DNA of 64,000 nucleotides, taken from assembly GCA_030737875.1 (NCBI GenBank), contig CM060909.1:32973159-33037158 (forward strand), in the 5' to 3' direction. The notes under the pieces were generated by a model, which saw only the letters and a program-made list of their open reading frames with translations, made no database searches and had not been told where the DNA came from. The number at the start of each line of letters is the position of its first letter. The first letter of the stretch is position 1. Positions 46,800 to 56,395 of the stretch are shown piece after piece. The position numbers and the translations under genes are program-made. The stretch is from Allium sativum. Taxonomy: Eukaryota > Streptophyta > Magnoliopsida > Asparagales > Amaryllidaceae.

Positions 46800-47071
46800 A
46801 TCAAGATTTGGATTTGATGAAGTAATTACGAGAAAGTTAAATGTAAAGATTGTAAAATATAAAAGTTGTAATCTGTATTATTGATAACGTTTCAGATTAC
46901 ATAAGCTTCTATATATAGATGCGAGAGTAGCAACGACTAATTATTTTTGGACTGAGAGATAAGCCTATTTGTACATTAGTAAGCCCAGAAAAGGAAATCC
47001 AACAGGTTATAATATAACCTATGTACAGATAAGTAAACATGATACATAGCCGACAATTTTGTCTTCTAATA
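46800..47071 (-). repeat. Element G 5' LTR
   Basis: Matches 38261-38531. On the minus strand it starts TATTAGAAGACAAAATTG and ends AATCTTGAT(T). Shared interior words include ATATATAGATGCGAGAGTAG and TTGTACATTAGTAAGCC. Outer flank CTACC at 47072-47076. Confidence 0.88.
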
Positions 47072-47146
47072 CTACCATATATGTAGTGTCACAAATAATG
47101 GTTCTAACATAGAAGATTACAGACCTGTCTTTGTTATTGCTCTTTA

Positions 47147-47590
47147 AACGGATATATTATGGAGATTTGGTTTGATTTGAATCAATATATAACAAGAAAA
47201 TTATTATAGAGATATAACTGTAAACTTATTATGGAGATATAACAAGAAACATGAAACTGAAAATAGGAAACTTGAAACACTACATTCACTTCAAGCCTTC
47301 AACAACTTCACTTTTACAAACCATCGACCCGATCACTGCACACCACCAAACTCCCTTTGGCAAACACCAATATTCAACAAGCAAACCACAACTTTAATAC
47401 AAACAACAGTTAGAACTTCAACATCACACTACCAAACTCCCTTTGTGCAAACACCAATATTCAAGTTTCTTGTTGATCTCCATAATAGGTTTCCTGTTAT
47501 ATCTCCATAATAAGTTTCATATTATATCTCCATAATAAGTTTCTTGTTATATCTTGATTCAAATCAAACCAATCTCCATAATATATCCAT
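47147..47590. mobile_element. MITE-like inverted-repeat element (about 440 bp)
   Basis: The left end GGATATATTATGGAGATT, followed by TGATTTGAATCA and ATATAACAAGAAA, is repeated in inverted order at the right end (TTTCTTGTTATATC, TTGATTCAAATCA, then AATCTCCATAATATATCC), giving near-perfect arms of about 50 bp. Inside, TTATTATGGAGATATAACAAGAAAC-like words recur, and ACCAAACTCCCTTTG with CAAACACCAATATTCAA is present twice. No ORF. The exact ends and target duplication are not settled; TA or TTTA flanks are possible. It lies in an intron-like part of CACTA-1. Confidence 0.8.
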
Positions 47591-48170
47591 TTACTCTTCG
47601 TCGCTTTGTATGTTAATATGCCCACATTATATTGATACTCTTGTTTCATGACACTTTGTCATTTCATTGCATACTGCATGTAAGGGTAAAGAAATTGCTC
47701 TTTTTGGCATGCATGATGAATTACAAGGATAATGTCTCTATCATTTTAGCACATAATTAATGAATATTGCATTAGGTGAAAAAAATCTTGTCTTTTATTC
47801 AACTGAGCATTAATTAATTAAGAACAAATATGGATTGTTATAACAACCTTGATTAACATCAGTGACCAATTTTTTCAACTAAGCATTAAGTAATTAAGAT
47901 ACATGTTTCGGACATGAACCTAAAGAAAGAAAAGATTGTTCATTTTTGATTTCTGTAGCTCTTTAGCCGAAGCAGTTCAAATGTAATGGATGATCGGAAA
48001 ATATAGTGATCTTCTAAGTATATTTGTATTAAACTTATCGATATTCGTGTAAAGTATAAACCAGCTAATGATATATCTGCTGATGTGACATTAATAATCT
48101 GAACGTGTGCTATTTTTCGCCTTCACTTATTTCAGCTGCATGCAATAGTAGTCTCGTACAAGCATGTTTT
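47591..48170. other. CACTA-1 intron-like sequence
   Basis: AT-rich, no ORF or repeat of note, ending in a pyrimidine-rich TTTTTCTCACTTTCAG (48167-48182), a good 3' splice-site shape just before the coding-like block. Confidence 0.5.
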
Positions 48171-48179
48171 TCTCACTTT

Positions 48180-48680
48180 CAGGAAAAGTGCTTGAAAAAG
48201 AAAGCGGAGTTAAACGAGGATCCAGTGGAATGGAATCCACAACTTTGGGCAGAGGCTTCTAGGGGACATATAAGAGGCAGGGTATAAGGAGCAACATAAA
48301 TCGATATAAGTAGTCTAGTAAATAAAGATCTAAATCTTCTATTTTAGCAGATAATATCACTTGTTCTACACAACCTAATTCGTGTACAAATATCATGCTG
48401 ACACCAAAGATCAAAAAATTGATCGAAAAAGAAGTAGAACTGGAAATCACTAGCAAATATGGTTCAGTTGCACCACAACAGCCACAACAACAACAAACAT
48501 TCCAACAATTTTCGTTTTCCAAAATGCTAATCAATTTACTCAACTATCTGGACAATTCCCGCAGTCTTCTTTTCAGTTTACGGAGCCGTCTGTTCCGTAT
48601 CACCAAACACCTGCAAGTTCCAATCTATTCATGTGTCATGGCAGCAAAATTTTGGAAACTTTTCATAGCATCCTCTTAAT
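48180..48680 (+). pseudogene. CACTA-1 second ORF, 3' exons
   Basis: 48183-48287 reads EKCLKKKAELNEDPVEWNPQ and LWAEASRGHIRGRV, the block typical of the end of plant Ptta/En/Spm second proteins (E-D-P...W-x-E-x-x-G-x-x-x-G-R-V). A second open patch (48395-48679) reads MLTPKIKKLIEKEVELEI and a Gln run (PQQPQQQQTFQQF), like the coiled-coil and Gln-rich tail of that family. It carries stops in the intervening frame. Together with 35306-36258 this is one gene split by copia G. Confidence 0.7.
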
Positions 48681-49179
48681 GACAACATAGAATGAACAGT
48701 TTTTTCCTTTTCTCCTACTACATGTCCCGTGTTTGTTTGGGCTTTGATCTGGATATTAGGACATCCTTTTTTGTATTTTGGTTTGTGTATTTTATTGTAA
48801 GTTGTACGTCTGTATTAGGGATTTTTTTTATTGTGCCAGGAGATCTTTGTTTCAGCCATTTAGGTTACTGTATTTCAGATTTTCAAATAATATATATGTT
48901 GTTTCGTAATTTACATATTTGAAGCTGCATTGTTTTGGCATTTATTTTCTTATTTGTGCACTGTTTTGGCACTGCACTTTAAATGTGCGTTGTGTACACC
49001 TTTTCGTTGCGTTATGTACACTTTTTGTGGGCGCTTCATTTGCCTATTTATACAGGCAGTTTGACGCTGCATGTTATTGTACTATGTACACTTGTTGGTG
49101 CTTCATAGGATTAATTCATTAACAGGGCTGCTTTTATATGCGATGAATTTTTTTTTTGTTAATATAGCAATTTTCACAT

Positions 49180-49447
49180 CTTTATCACTATATTCATGGT
49201 CTTTACTATATGACTTGAGACCGTACTAATGTCTCTAGAGAGTATTAAACTTAGTAACAGAATTAAGACAAAATTGGCATGTCTTAAGTTTTATTGAGAC
49301 AAACATTTTTTGTCTCTGTAAAATATAGGGCTTGATTTTAGATACCACATTATTTGTATTTATTGGGTCTTAAAGAGAAACTAAAGTCCCAATCACTTAG
49401 ATTAATATCAATATACAAAGTCTCAAGTCATTGTAATTTTATTAGTG
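49180..49447. repeat. CACTA-1 probable 3' subterminal repeats and terminus
   Basis: Repeated words TTGAGAC, TTGAGACAAA, TGTCTC, GGTCTTAA and AGTCTCAA in both orientations, as in CACTA subterminal regions, end in ATTAGTG at 49447 (reverse complement CACTAAT). The partner terminus is outside the window. Confidence 0.55.
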
Positions 49448-49577
49448 CTTCCATATATTACTTCGGTTTATTTATCTATCTTTATTGTTATGAATATGAG
49501 GGAGATTATTTATAGTTTTTGTACATTGATGATGATTTATGAGACAGATACTTATGGTTTTGACATTGATAGTTTAT
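49448..49577. other. Short flank between CACTA-1 and the LINE
   Basis: About 130 bp of AT-rich sequence. It weakly resembles the end part of an F-type LTR (GGGGATTATAGTG... against GGGAGATTATTTATAG; then GATACTTATGGTTTTGACATTGAT), so it may be the left half of LTR J at 63784-63945. Confidence 0.35.
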
Positions 49578-49591
49578 TTGAAAAAAAAAAT

Positions 49592-49883
49592 AACGTTTAC
49601 TTTTTGCAAGGCCGACGGGGTTGAATGGTCCTCTACCACTTTATTAATGTACTAGAGAAAAGAAGAGAAAATACAACACACACAAGAAAGCATAGAAATT
49701 CGGTATACTAATCACTAGGAAACAAGACAGCAACACATATATACAAAAGGAAAAAAATCAAGTAAGAAAAAGCAGTATGCCAGGATCAAATGTAAAGTTC
49801 AACTGCTTCAAACCATTTATTATCTTCGTTCTCACTCCCATTCTTAGTTGTTGTGCATTCTTTGCTTTAACATGGTTGAAAAT
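49592..49883 (-). other. LINE 3' untranslated region
   Basis: Minus-strand 3' leader after the last ORF, ending ...CGGCCTTGCAAAAAGTAAACG next to the flanking repeat. The poly(A) tail is short or decayed. Confidence 0.65.
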
Positions 49884-50640
49884 TCACACATTCCTTTCTT
49901 TCCACATTGAAGATACAAACTTCTTGAGAATGTAACATAGTAATCTACCTTTTGGTCTCTTCCTTCCAGACTGGTTATAAATCTTTCTCCATTCAACAAC
50001 ATTGTCTTGATTTGCGTCATTCCTCCTAATATTGTTCATAAGCTCATTCCAAATAGGAAAAGCCTCATTGCTTTCAAAAAATATGTGATGAATAGTCTCA
50101 TTTTGGGTATTACACATAACACAAGCAGGATAAACAAGCATACCTCTAGAAATTAGCTTGTCCTTAGTTAACACAGCCTTGTTTATCACTTTCCATAGCA
50201 ACAAGTTTTCTTTTGTGCAATTGTCCCTTTGCCATATCTTTCTACTCCATTTGCATCCTTCCATTGCTTCAAAACCAACAATACAACGATAGATAGTTTT
50301 TATTTGGAAAGGCTTGCTTCTTGATCCCCAAAGTGTGATATCACTTTCAATATCACCTGTTTTAAGGTTCCTAGCTTTTGTCCAATACTGATTAATACGT
50401 AGCACTAGGGATGCAGGAAGGTAGACCACTCTATATTTAATAAAATTACTCACTTTAGAGTTCTTGCATAAGTCTGTCGCCTCAATTTCAAGATTAGTAA
50501 GGATACTGCTGAGTATCAAACCATTGCCTAACCAAGGGTCATGCCACAATTTGATTTTAGAGGAGGAGTTCACTAAGTACCTGAAGATAGGCAAAATCAA
50601 AGTTATGAGTTTGAAGATTCATATCCATGTCCAACTAATC
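49884..50640 (-). pseudogene. LINE ORF2 C-terminal zf-RVT domain
   Basis: Open for 238 codons. Has KLWHDPWLGNG, ITLWGSRSKPFQIKTIYRC, KWSRKIWQRDN, ENLLLWKVINKAVLTKDKL, then the zinc-type cluster PACVMCNTQNETIHHIFFES (C-x2-C...H-x3-4-H), all typical of the zf-RVT region that follows RT in plant L1 elements. Ends KFVSSMWKERNV. This is the best-kept reading frame of the LINE. Confidence 0.92.
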
Positions 50641-50689
50641 ATTTGAGGTTGCTTCAATATCTAGAAATCTTTTTTTTAATGATATGTTT

Positions 50690-52330
50690 TCCAGACCAGT
50701 CAACCTATACACTTCTTCTGCGATTGAGATAATTATCAATATGTTTAAGAAATGCAGACTTATTGCATAGAAACATATTGATAATGCCTAACCCACCTTT
50801 ATTAACAGGTTTTTCAATTTCTTTAAAAGCAATAGGAGAAAGGAATCTTCCCTCATTTTTTCCTTTCAAAAGGAATCTCATAAATGTTGATCTAATCATT
50901 CTAATCAGTTTAAGAGGGAGAATAAGAGTCCTTGACCAGTACACTTGCATTGAAAAAACAAGTGATTTAATTAAAGTCGGTCTTCCAGCTTGACTTAGCA
51001 GTCTACTTGTCTAGTAAAACTTTCTAGCAATTATTTTATTAAAAAGAGGCAAACATTGGTTTGTGGTGACCTTAGCTGTTGTGAGAGAAAGGCTAATGGA
51101 GGATATAATTTGACTATTAGAAATTCCTGCAGTTTTCATGTCAGACTTCTCTATGTTAATCCTCAAACCAGTCATTTCATAGAAGCAACTCAATGCATCA
51201 AAAATAGAAGCCACGGTCTCAGAGTCGAGGTTATAGAAAATAACAAGATCATCTGCAGACATCAAAGAGGAAATTTTAGGGTCATGACACATAGAGTGGA
51301 GCTAGAAATAGCCACTTTCAATCTTATTATTAAGCATTTGGGTTAACGTCTCCATAATAGTGATAAAAATATATGTTGACAAAGGGTCACCTTGTCTTAT
51401 TCCTTGTTTGCTTCTAAAATAACCTATTGTAGATCCATTTAAGATAATAGAAAACATTGTTGCAGAAATACAAGAAAGAATCCATGCAATAAAGTGGAAA
51501 GGAAAATTCATGTCCCCCAAAACTCTCACTATTTAGCCCCACTCTAGATGATCTGTTGTTGCTTGAGTACCAATTAAGTAGTTCATGAGATAAGAGCACA
51601 TTATCTAGGATACTTTTCCAGGCAGAAAAGCAGCTTGGTTGGGAGAAATGGTGGATGGGAGAACTATTTTAAGCTGGGTGGCAATAATTTTAGAGATGCA
51701 TTTATAAATAGTATTACAACAGGATATAGGCCCAAAGTCAGAGACTTTAAAAGCATTTTTCTTCTTGGGAATCAGTGCAATGTTGGTATTGTTGAAGGTG
51801 AGATCCATTTTAGCATATATTTTTAAAATCACTAACTACATTGCATTCTTCAGTGTTAATGAATGGCCAGCAGGAGTAATAGAAAAAGCATTGAAGCCAT
51901 CAGGGCCACTTGAAGAATTTCTGTTCAAGGGGAACATAGCTTGCCTAATTTCGTCATTAGTTACTTCAATACAAACGGATTGATAATCAAGGCTGGATAT
52001 CTGTGGTAATAAATAAGGGCCTATCATATCAAGTTCAAGTTTGAAATTATCTCTGTTTCCAAAAAAGATCAGTGAAGTGAGTCAAAAAAGCATTTTCAAC
52101 TTTAGATTGAATTTTAAGAGTATTACCATTCATGTCTTCAATAGTCACCAAGTTTTCTCTACATTGTTTTCCTTTGAGTGATGCATGAAAAAATGCACTA
52201 TTGTTATCTCCATCATTCTTCCACTTTAATCTAGCCTTCTGTTTGATCAGATCTTCTTAGTATGTAATGCATCCTGATATTGTTTTGTTATGTAACACTC
52301 CATACCAGAAAAATAAGAGTTTGTAGGGTG
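50690..52330 (-). pseudogene. LINE ORF2 reverse transcriptase
   Basis: Minus-strand pieces in order: LNRNSSSGPDGFNAF (51836-52027), NTNIALIPKKK, PISCCNTIYKCISKIIATQL and PNQAAFLPGK (51605-51832), LLSHELLNWYSSNN (51560-51599), then directly MNFPFHFIAWILSC, QGIRQGDPLSTYIF (51302-51529), MSADDLVIF (51250) and GLRINIEKSDM (51150). The stretch with the first catalytic Asp (motif A, normally K-x-D-x-x-K-A-x-D) is missing between SSNNRSS and MNFPF, and motif C has Ser for Phe before ADD. Thumb-like text follows to 50705. Non-functional. Confidence 0.9.
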
Positions 52331-52912
52331 CTGCATCATAGCAATTTTTACTTCTTGTAGTTTTCTGCTCCAGTGTGTACTTTGTTTGCTTCCACTTCCA
52401 TATTTTTCACTAGCCTAATCTCTCAGAAACACTTTTGTAGCCTTAAGTTTTGTTTGCAAGATAAAAAGAGGGTTACCAAAAATTGGTCTCACCCACACTT
52501 CTTTGACAAGATCCAAGAAGTAAGGTTCACTGACCCATTTATTAAAACAATTAAAACTAGAGGAACCTTTCATGTCAAGTCCACTGAGTTGTGGGATGAT
52601 AAGGGAATGGTCGGGTAATAGTGGAGGTGGTAGGTTGCAAGATAAGGAAGGCCATGTGGTGAAGGATAGAGCATTACAAAAGGCATGGTCAATAAGAGAA
52701 AATGTTCTAGGGCCATCTCTTTTGCTATTGTTCCAAGAGAATGACATACCAGAGCACCTAAAATTGATAAGGTCAAAATCATTAACAACATTCTTAAGTG
52801 GAAGAGTTTCAGAAAGTGACAAGGGGTTTCCTCTAATTCTCTGGGAGACCTCAAAGCAACAGTTGAAATCACCTATAATAAACCATGGGTGAGTGGATTG
52901 TCTGAGGGAAGG
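52331..52912 (-). pseudogene. LINE ORF2 endonuclease, C-terminal half
   Basis: From the F junction the minus strand reads HPWFIIGDFN (GDFN motif), then LPLKNVVNDFDLINFRCSGM, SFSWNNSKRDGPRTFSLIDH, PLLPDHSLIIPQL (the S-D-H motif of AP endonucleases), then QTKLKATKVFLRD at the link to RT. One frameshift separates the GDFN and SWNN parts. Confidence 0.9.
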
Positions 52913-53192
52913 TGTAACACCCCGTAATTTTAAAACATGACATAAGAGATAATTAAAGAATACTTAATTTTTATAAGAAGAATTAAGGGAAACAGGTTGC
53001 GCCATTGCATTCATCTCGAAATTCTGCTTGAGATAGAGTCCGATTTGCATAAAACGGACACAGTATGAAGAAGTTATGAAGCCTAGAAGAATTCAAGAAT
53101 TAGCAGAATTTAATAATAATTAAATTATAAACCCAAAACAAATTCAAAAATCTAAATCACGTAATTCTGGGAGAGAGGGAAATCTCCCGCTT

Positions 53193-53256
53193 TAGGGTGT
53201 CGACCCCCTAGGGGAGTCGACAGGGGTGTCGACCCCCCTATAGGGGTATCGACCCC
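53193..53256. repeat. GTCGAC / GGGGTATCGACCCC hairpin repeats in F 5' LTR
   Basis: Three GTCGAC palindromes and one ATCGAC variant within 64 bp, set in runs of C and G (GTCGACCCCCTAGGGGAGTCGAC, in two overlapping inverted repeats). They lie 280-340 bp from the LTR start, as in D; A has a different hairpin pair there. Confidence 0.9.
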
Positions 53257-53401
53257 ATCGGCCCAGATCTGGCCGTGACATGTTTTGAGGTTTGGATAGT
53301 GACGTGGCCTTCTGGGATTGGTTGGATGACGTGTTTTTCTGTCTTGGATGGTTCATATGGATCCTAATCTAATCTAAGGGTCCTAATTCAACTAGAGCAT
53401 C

Positions 53402-53410
53402 TATAAAATA
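53402..53410 (+). promoter_or_regulatory. Candidate TATA box of F 5' LTR
   Basis: TATAAAATA, kept at 58664-58672 in the 3' LTR, preceded by CTAGAGCATC in both. Confidence 0.55.
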
Positions 53411-53424
53411 CCCTTAAACCTAAC

Positions 53425-53850
53425 ACTTAACCAAGATAAGACATGTAACTAGACATGGGGATGATAAAGGGTTAAGTGAGTAACATGGGTAGCATGTGAA
53501 ACATAATTAAAGCACTTAACCAAGCTGAGACATGTGGGAAGACATGGGAACAGAAAAAGGGTTAAGTGGATGACATGGATAGCATGTGAAACACAATTAA
53601 AAACACTCAACCAAGATAAGACACGTGGGAAGACATGGGAACAGAAAAAGGGTTAAGTGAGTGACATGAGAAGCATGTATTGCATCGGTAGCATGTATAA
53701 CATAAACAATAAGCACTTAACCAAGATAATACATGTGGTAAGACATAAATGGTTAAGTGGGTAACATGGGTAACATGTGAAACATTATTAAAACGCTTAA
53801 CCAAGATGAGACATGTGATTTAGACATGGGGATGAAGAGGGGTTAAGTGG
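53425..53850. repeat. About 85-bp tandem repeat, 5 copies
   Basis: The unit CACTTAACCAAGATAAGACATG, then GACATGGG, GGGTTAAGTG, AACATGGGTAGCATGTGAAACA starts at 53425, 53513, 53604, 53714 and 53793 (irregular periods 88, 91, 110, 79). The same five-copy array is at 59841-60260 in the 3' LTR. Confidence 0.92.
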
Positions 53851-54199
53851 GAATTCCTAGTGGGGACCAAACTTAGGAGGGATGCTTGTGTCAAGTAGGT
53901 GGACCCTTTTCAACCAGTAACCCATTTAGTATCTATGTGAGCTCGAACTAGGTCGAGGACGGGACATGCTTACTAGGTTTGATTGTAAGAGGTCAATAAA
54001 GAGTTAGCAATGGCAGTGCAAGTCCAACGGAGTCATGTGCGTGCGTGGGTCCGGGCTAGTAGGTAAGACGTTGTTGCATCGTGTAGGTATAAGTCGTGCA
54101 TTTCAGTAGTATTAGGTTGCTACTTTAGTGAGTGATACACCCTACTATGGGACCAACACGGGTATCTACGAGTTAGGGAGCCGATCGAATGGGGAGGTA

Positions 54200-54445
54200 G
54201 TGGGTACAACTAGTGGAGATAGGAGCAGGCGACACCTATGACAGAAGCTAAGAGTACACGAAGTTACCATTATTATGATTAATAGGGAGGGTACAACTAG
54301 TGGTAGGAGGAGCAAGTCGGGCACCTACGAGAGCAGTTAGGAGTACATAATCAAACAAGGAGGGTAGTGGATACAACTAGTGGAGATAGGAGCAGACGAC
54401 ACCTATGACAGCAGTTAGGAGTACACGAAACTACCATCATCATCA
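54200..54445. repeat. About 83-bp tandem repeat, 3 copies
   Basis: The unit with TACAACTAGTGGAGATAGGAGC, GGCACCTATGACAGCA and GGAGTACACGAA starts near 54205, 54291 and 54371 and is followed by a CATCATCATC / ATTATT microsatellite (54427-54466). Repeated at 60625-60860 in the 3' LTR. Confidence 0.9.
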
Positions 54446-55090
54446 TCATCATCATTATTATTATTAGTAAGAGGGATCAACCTTCAGTATGGAACTAGTA
54501 TTGGTGTGGTGCAGAAAATAACTTATAGTGGTTAGAAGTGCAGTTCAATGTTACATCCTGTTTGGCTTGTCACCTTTCCATATCTGCTTATGTTCCAGTC
54601 ATCTCTTACATCCAGTTTATGTTCTTACCATGTTGCTTTAATAATTATATTGTTAAAGTCACTGGACTCGCCAGACTTTATGTCTGACCCTTTTTGTTTT
54701 TCCTCTTTTCTTTCCTCCCCCCCCCTCCCCCAAGGTTCCTAGGGTAGGCACGTTGAAGCTTGATGCGGACTTTCCTGCTTGAAGTGCTAAAAGTAATGCT
54801 TAGCTCTGTTTCTCTTTCATATGGCATTTTGGATTGGGGATTATAGTGTTAAAAAATTTGTATTCTAATGGCTTTTATACAAGACTGATATTATGTACAT
54901 GGCTTTGATGCAATGGGTTTAAAAATGTAACCAAAATTATTTTTGTTTCCGCTGCAACAAAGTTATAAATTTTTCAAATACTATTTTATGTATCTGTCTT
55001 GTAATATTCTGTTCTGTTTACTTATAACACTCCATGAAACTTAATGCATTCCCTTTGTGAGTGACATTAACGGACGTGTAGCGTTACACG

Positions 55091-55102
55091 TGGTATCAGA
55101 GC
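55091..55102 (+). promoter_or_regulatory. Element F primer-binding site (initiator tRNA-Met)
   Basis: TGGTATCAGAGC, 2 nt after the 5' LTR end. Confidence 0.96.
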
Positions 55103-55807
55103 TGAAGGTTACCAGATCAGATAAAGGATTTTGAAAGCCGTTCTAAAAGAAGTATTTTCAAAAGAAAAGTTTGTTCTGAAAGACATATTCCCCAAAGCTA
55201 TATGCACTATCTTTTATTTTTCTGTTTGAATCCTTGTTTCCTTCTTTTCTGAGTCTCCGGGGCTCCTGGCTTTCTGGGAGGTAACTTCATTGCGACATGG
55301 TTCAGTAGGCATGATGAGACTGCGGCGCCTGTCGAAGGGCAAAGAAGTTCCTAACTTCCGTCTATAACCGCAGTAGTTTCACCTGCGGCTAATTTTCTTT
55401 CAAGCTTTGTAAGGTTTTCTGCGCGATGGAGGCAACTTTAGAGAGAGACTTGTTAAAATGTTTCACAAGGATGAGAATGTGAATGAGGGGGTTTGGGCTA
55501 AGGAGCACAACCCAAGGATGAGAAACTCATGGATATAGCCTTGGTGCACAAAGAAGATAAAGGAGAAAAGAAGGAGGTCAAGGTTGAAGGATCACAGAAT
55601 AAGGAAATGGTACCTAAGAAGGGTGGAAATAACTATAGACCTAGAGAAAAGAGGAAGTGTCATTACTGAGGAATGGCGGGTCATATATAGCCAAAGACCG
55701 TAGGAAGAAGAAGAAGACTGGTTGTTATCATTGCGGAGAGACATGATATCTTATCAGAGATTGTCCAAAAAGGGCAAGGACAAAGTACAGGATCTTTCGG
55801 AGGGCAG
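55103..55807 (+). pseudogene. Element F leader and truncated gag with zinc knuckle
   Basis: The gag part is short: a Met at 55425 (MEATLERDLLKC) is followed within a few hundred bases by charged text (EDKGEKKEVKVEGS) and a CCHC knuckle at about 55718-55785, GCYHCGE then DCPKRARTK, with a stop in place of the residue before the conserved Tyr. The capsid-like domain is missing, so gag has lost most of its length. In life gag forms the particle and the knuckle binds RNA. Confidence 0.8.
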
Positions 55808-56350
55808 ATGCGTGCTCTCACAGCTGGCATACCTGATAAAAGTAGAAAAGTTTTTGTTGAAAGTTTGATTTTCCTTTTTGATTATCCTGTTAGAACTTTA
55901 TTTGATTCTGGCGCTTCACATTCAATTATATCTGTTTTTTTCGTTGAAACTCTACACCTAAATACTAGTCATGGATCATGTTGTAGTCTCAAATCCTATT
56001 GGTGGCTCAGCTCATATATCTATGATTTGGCGAGATTTGAGAGTGTCCATCTTGGGTGTTGGGTTTGAATGAAACGCCTACATATTTGGTTTCATGGGCT
56101 ATGGTCTGATTTTAGGGATGGATTGGCTAACCAGGTATGGTGCCATCCTACTGTGAAAAGGGGGGGTAGTTAGATTGTTGACTCGCTGAGGAAAGACCCT
56201 TGATATTTCATGTGACCCTTGGGGTTCAGTAATGCTTAGCTACCTGGAATCACTTGACGCATCCATCGATAATTCGCAATTTGTTCGAGTAGTCCGTGAG
56301 TATGATGACATCTTTGATGAGGTTCGGGGTTTACCGCCCCCCTGAGGCGT
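55808..56350 (+). pseudogene. Element F protease
   Basis: VRTLFDSGASHSII (about 55885-55930) carries the D-S-G active site. The tail of the domain, YGLILGMDWL-like, is at about 56100-56125 in another frame. Linker text with EYDDIF follows toward RT. Confidence 0.88.
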
Positions 56351-56395
56351 GAGATAGACTTCAGTGCATACTTAGGTAATGCAAAGCCAGTTGCA

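Larger units (their letters stand above)
38261..47071 (-). mobile_element. Element G: Ty1/copia retrotransposon, split by H
   Basis: Two LTRs of about 271-272 bp (38261-38531 and about 46800-47071) flank a minus-strand gag, protease, integrase, RT, RNase H order, which is the copia order. Target duplication CTACC is seen at 38256-38260 and 47072-47076. Without H the element is about 5.5 kb, a normal copia size. The LTRs differ at about 20 places in 270 bp by eye, so it is old. Stops and lost catalytic residues (see parts) make it inactive. It lies within CACTA-1, in an intron-like region of the second ORF. Confidence 0.93.
23680..49447 (+). mobile_element. CACTA-1: large autonomous-type CACTA (En/Spm-like) transposon, decayed, 5' end outside the window
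   Basis: A TNP2-type transposase remnant, a downstream second ORF of the plant Ptta/En/Spm class, and a probable 3' end ATTAGTG at 49447 all lie in the same plus orientation with the layout usual for CACTA elements. Between them lie later insertions D, E, G (with H) and a MITE-like repeat. Removing these leaves about 8 kb of CACTA-1 in the window. The TNP2 start must lie left of B, so the 5' terminus cannot be seen and no TIR match or target duplication can be tested. All coding parts carry stops. Confidence 0.82.
52913..55088 (+). repeat. Element F 5' LTR (2176 bp, internally deleted)
   Basis: Starts TGTAACACCCCG, ends GTAGCGTTACA. Compared with the 3' LTR it lacks about 1.15 kb: its sequence jumps at about 53424 from AAACCTAA to CACTTAACC, which in the 3' LTR are at 58686 and 59841. 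It keeps the first 340 bp that the 3' LTR lacks. Confidence 0.93.
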
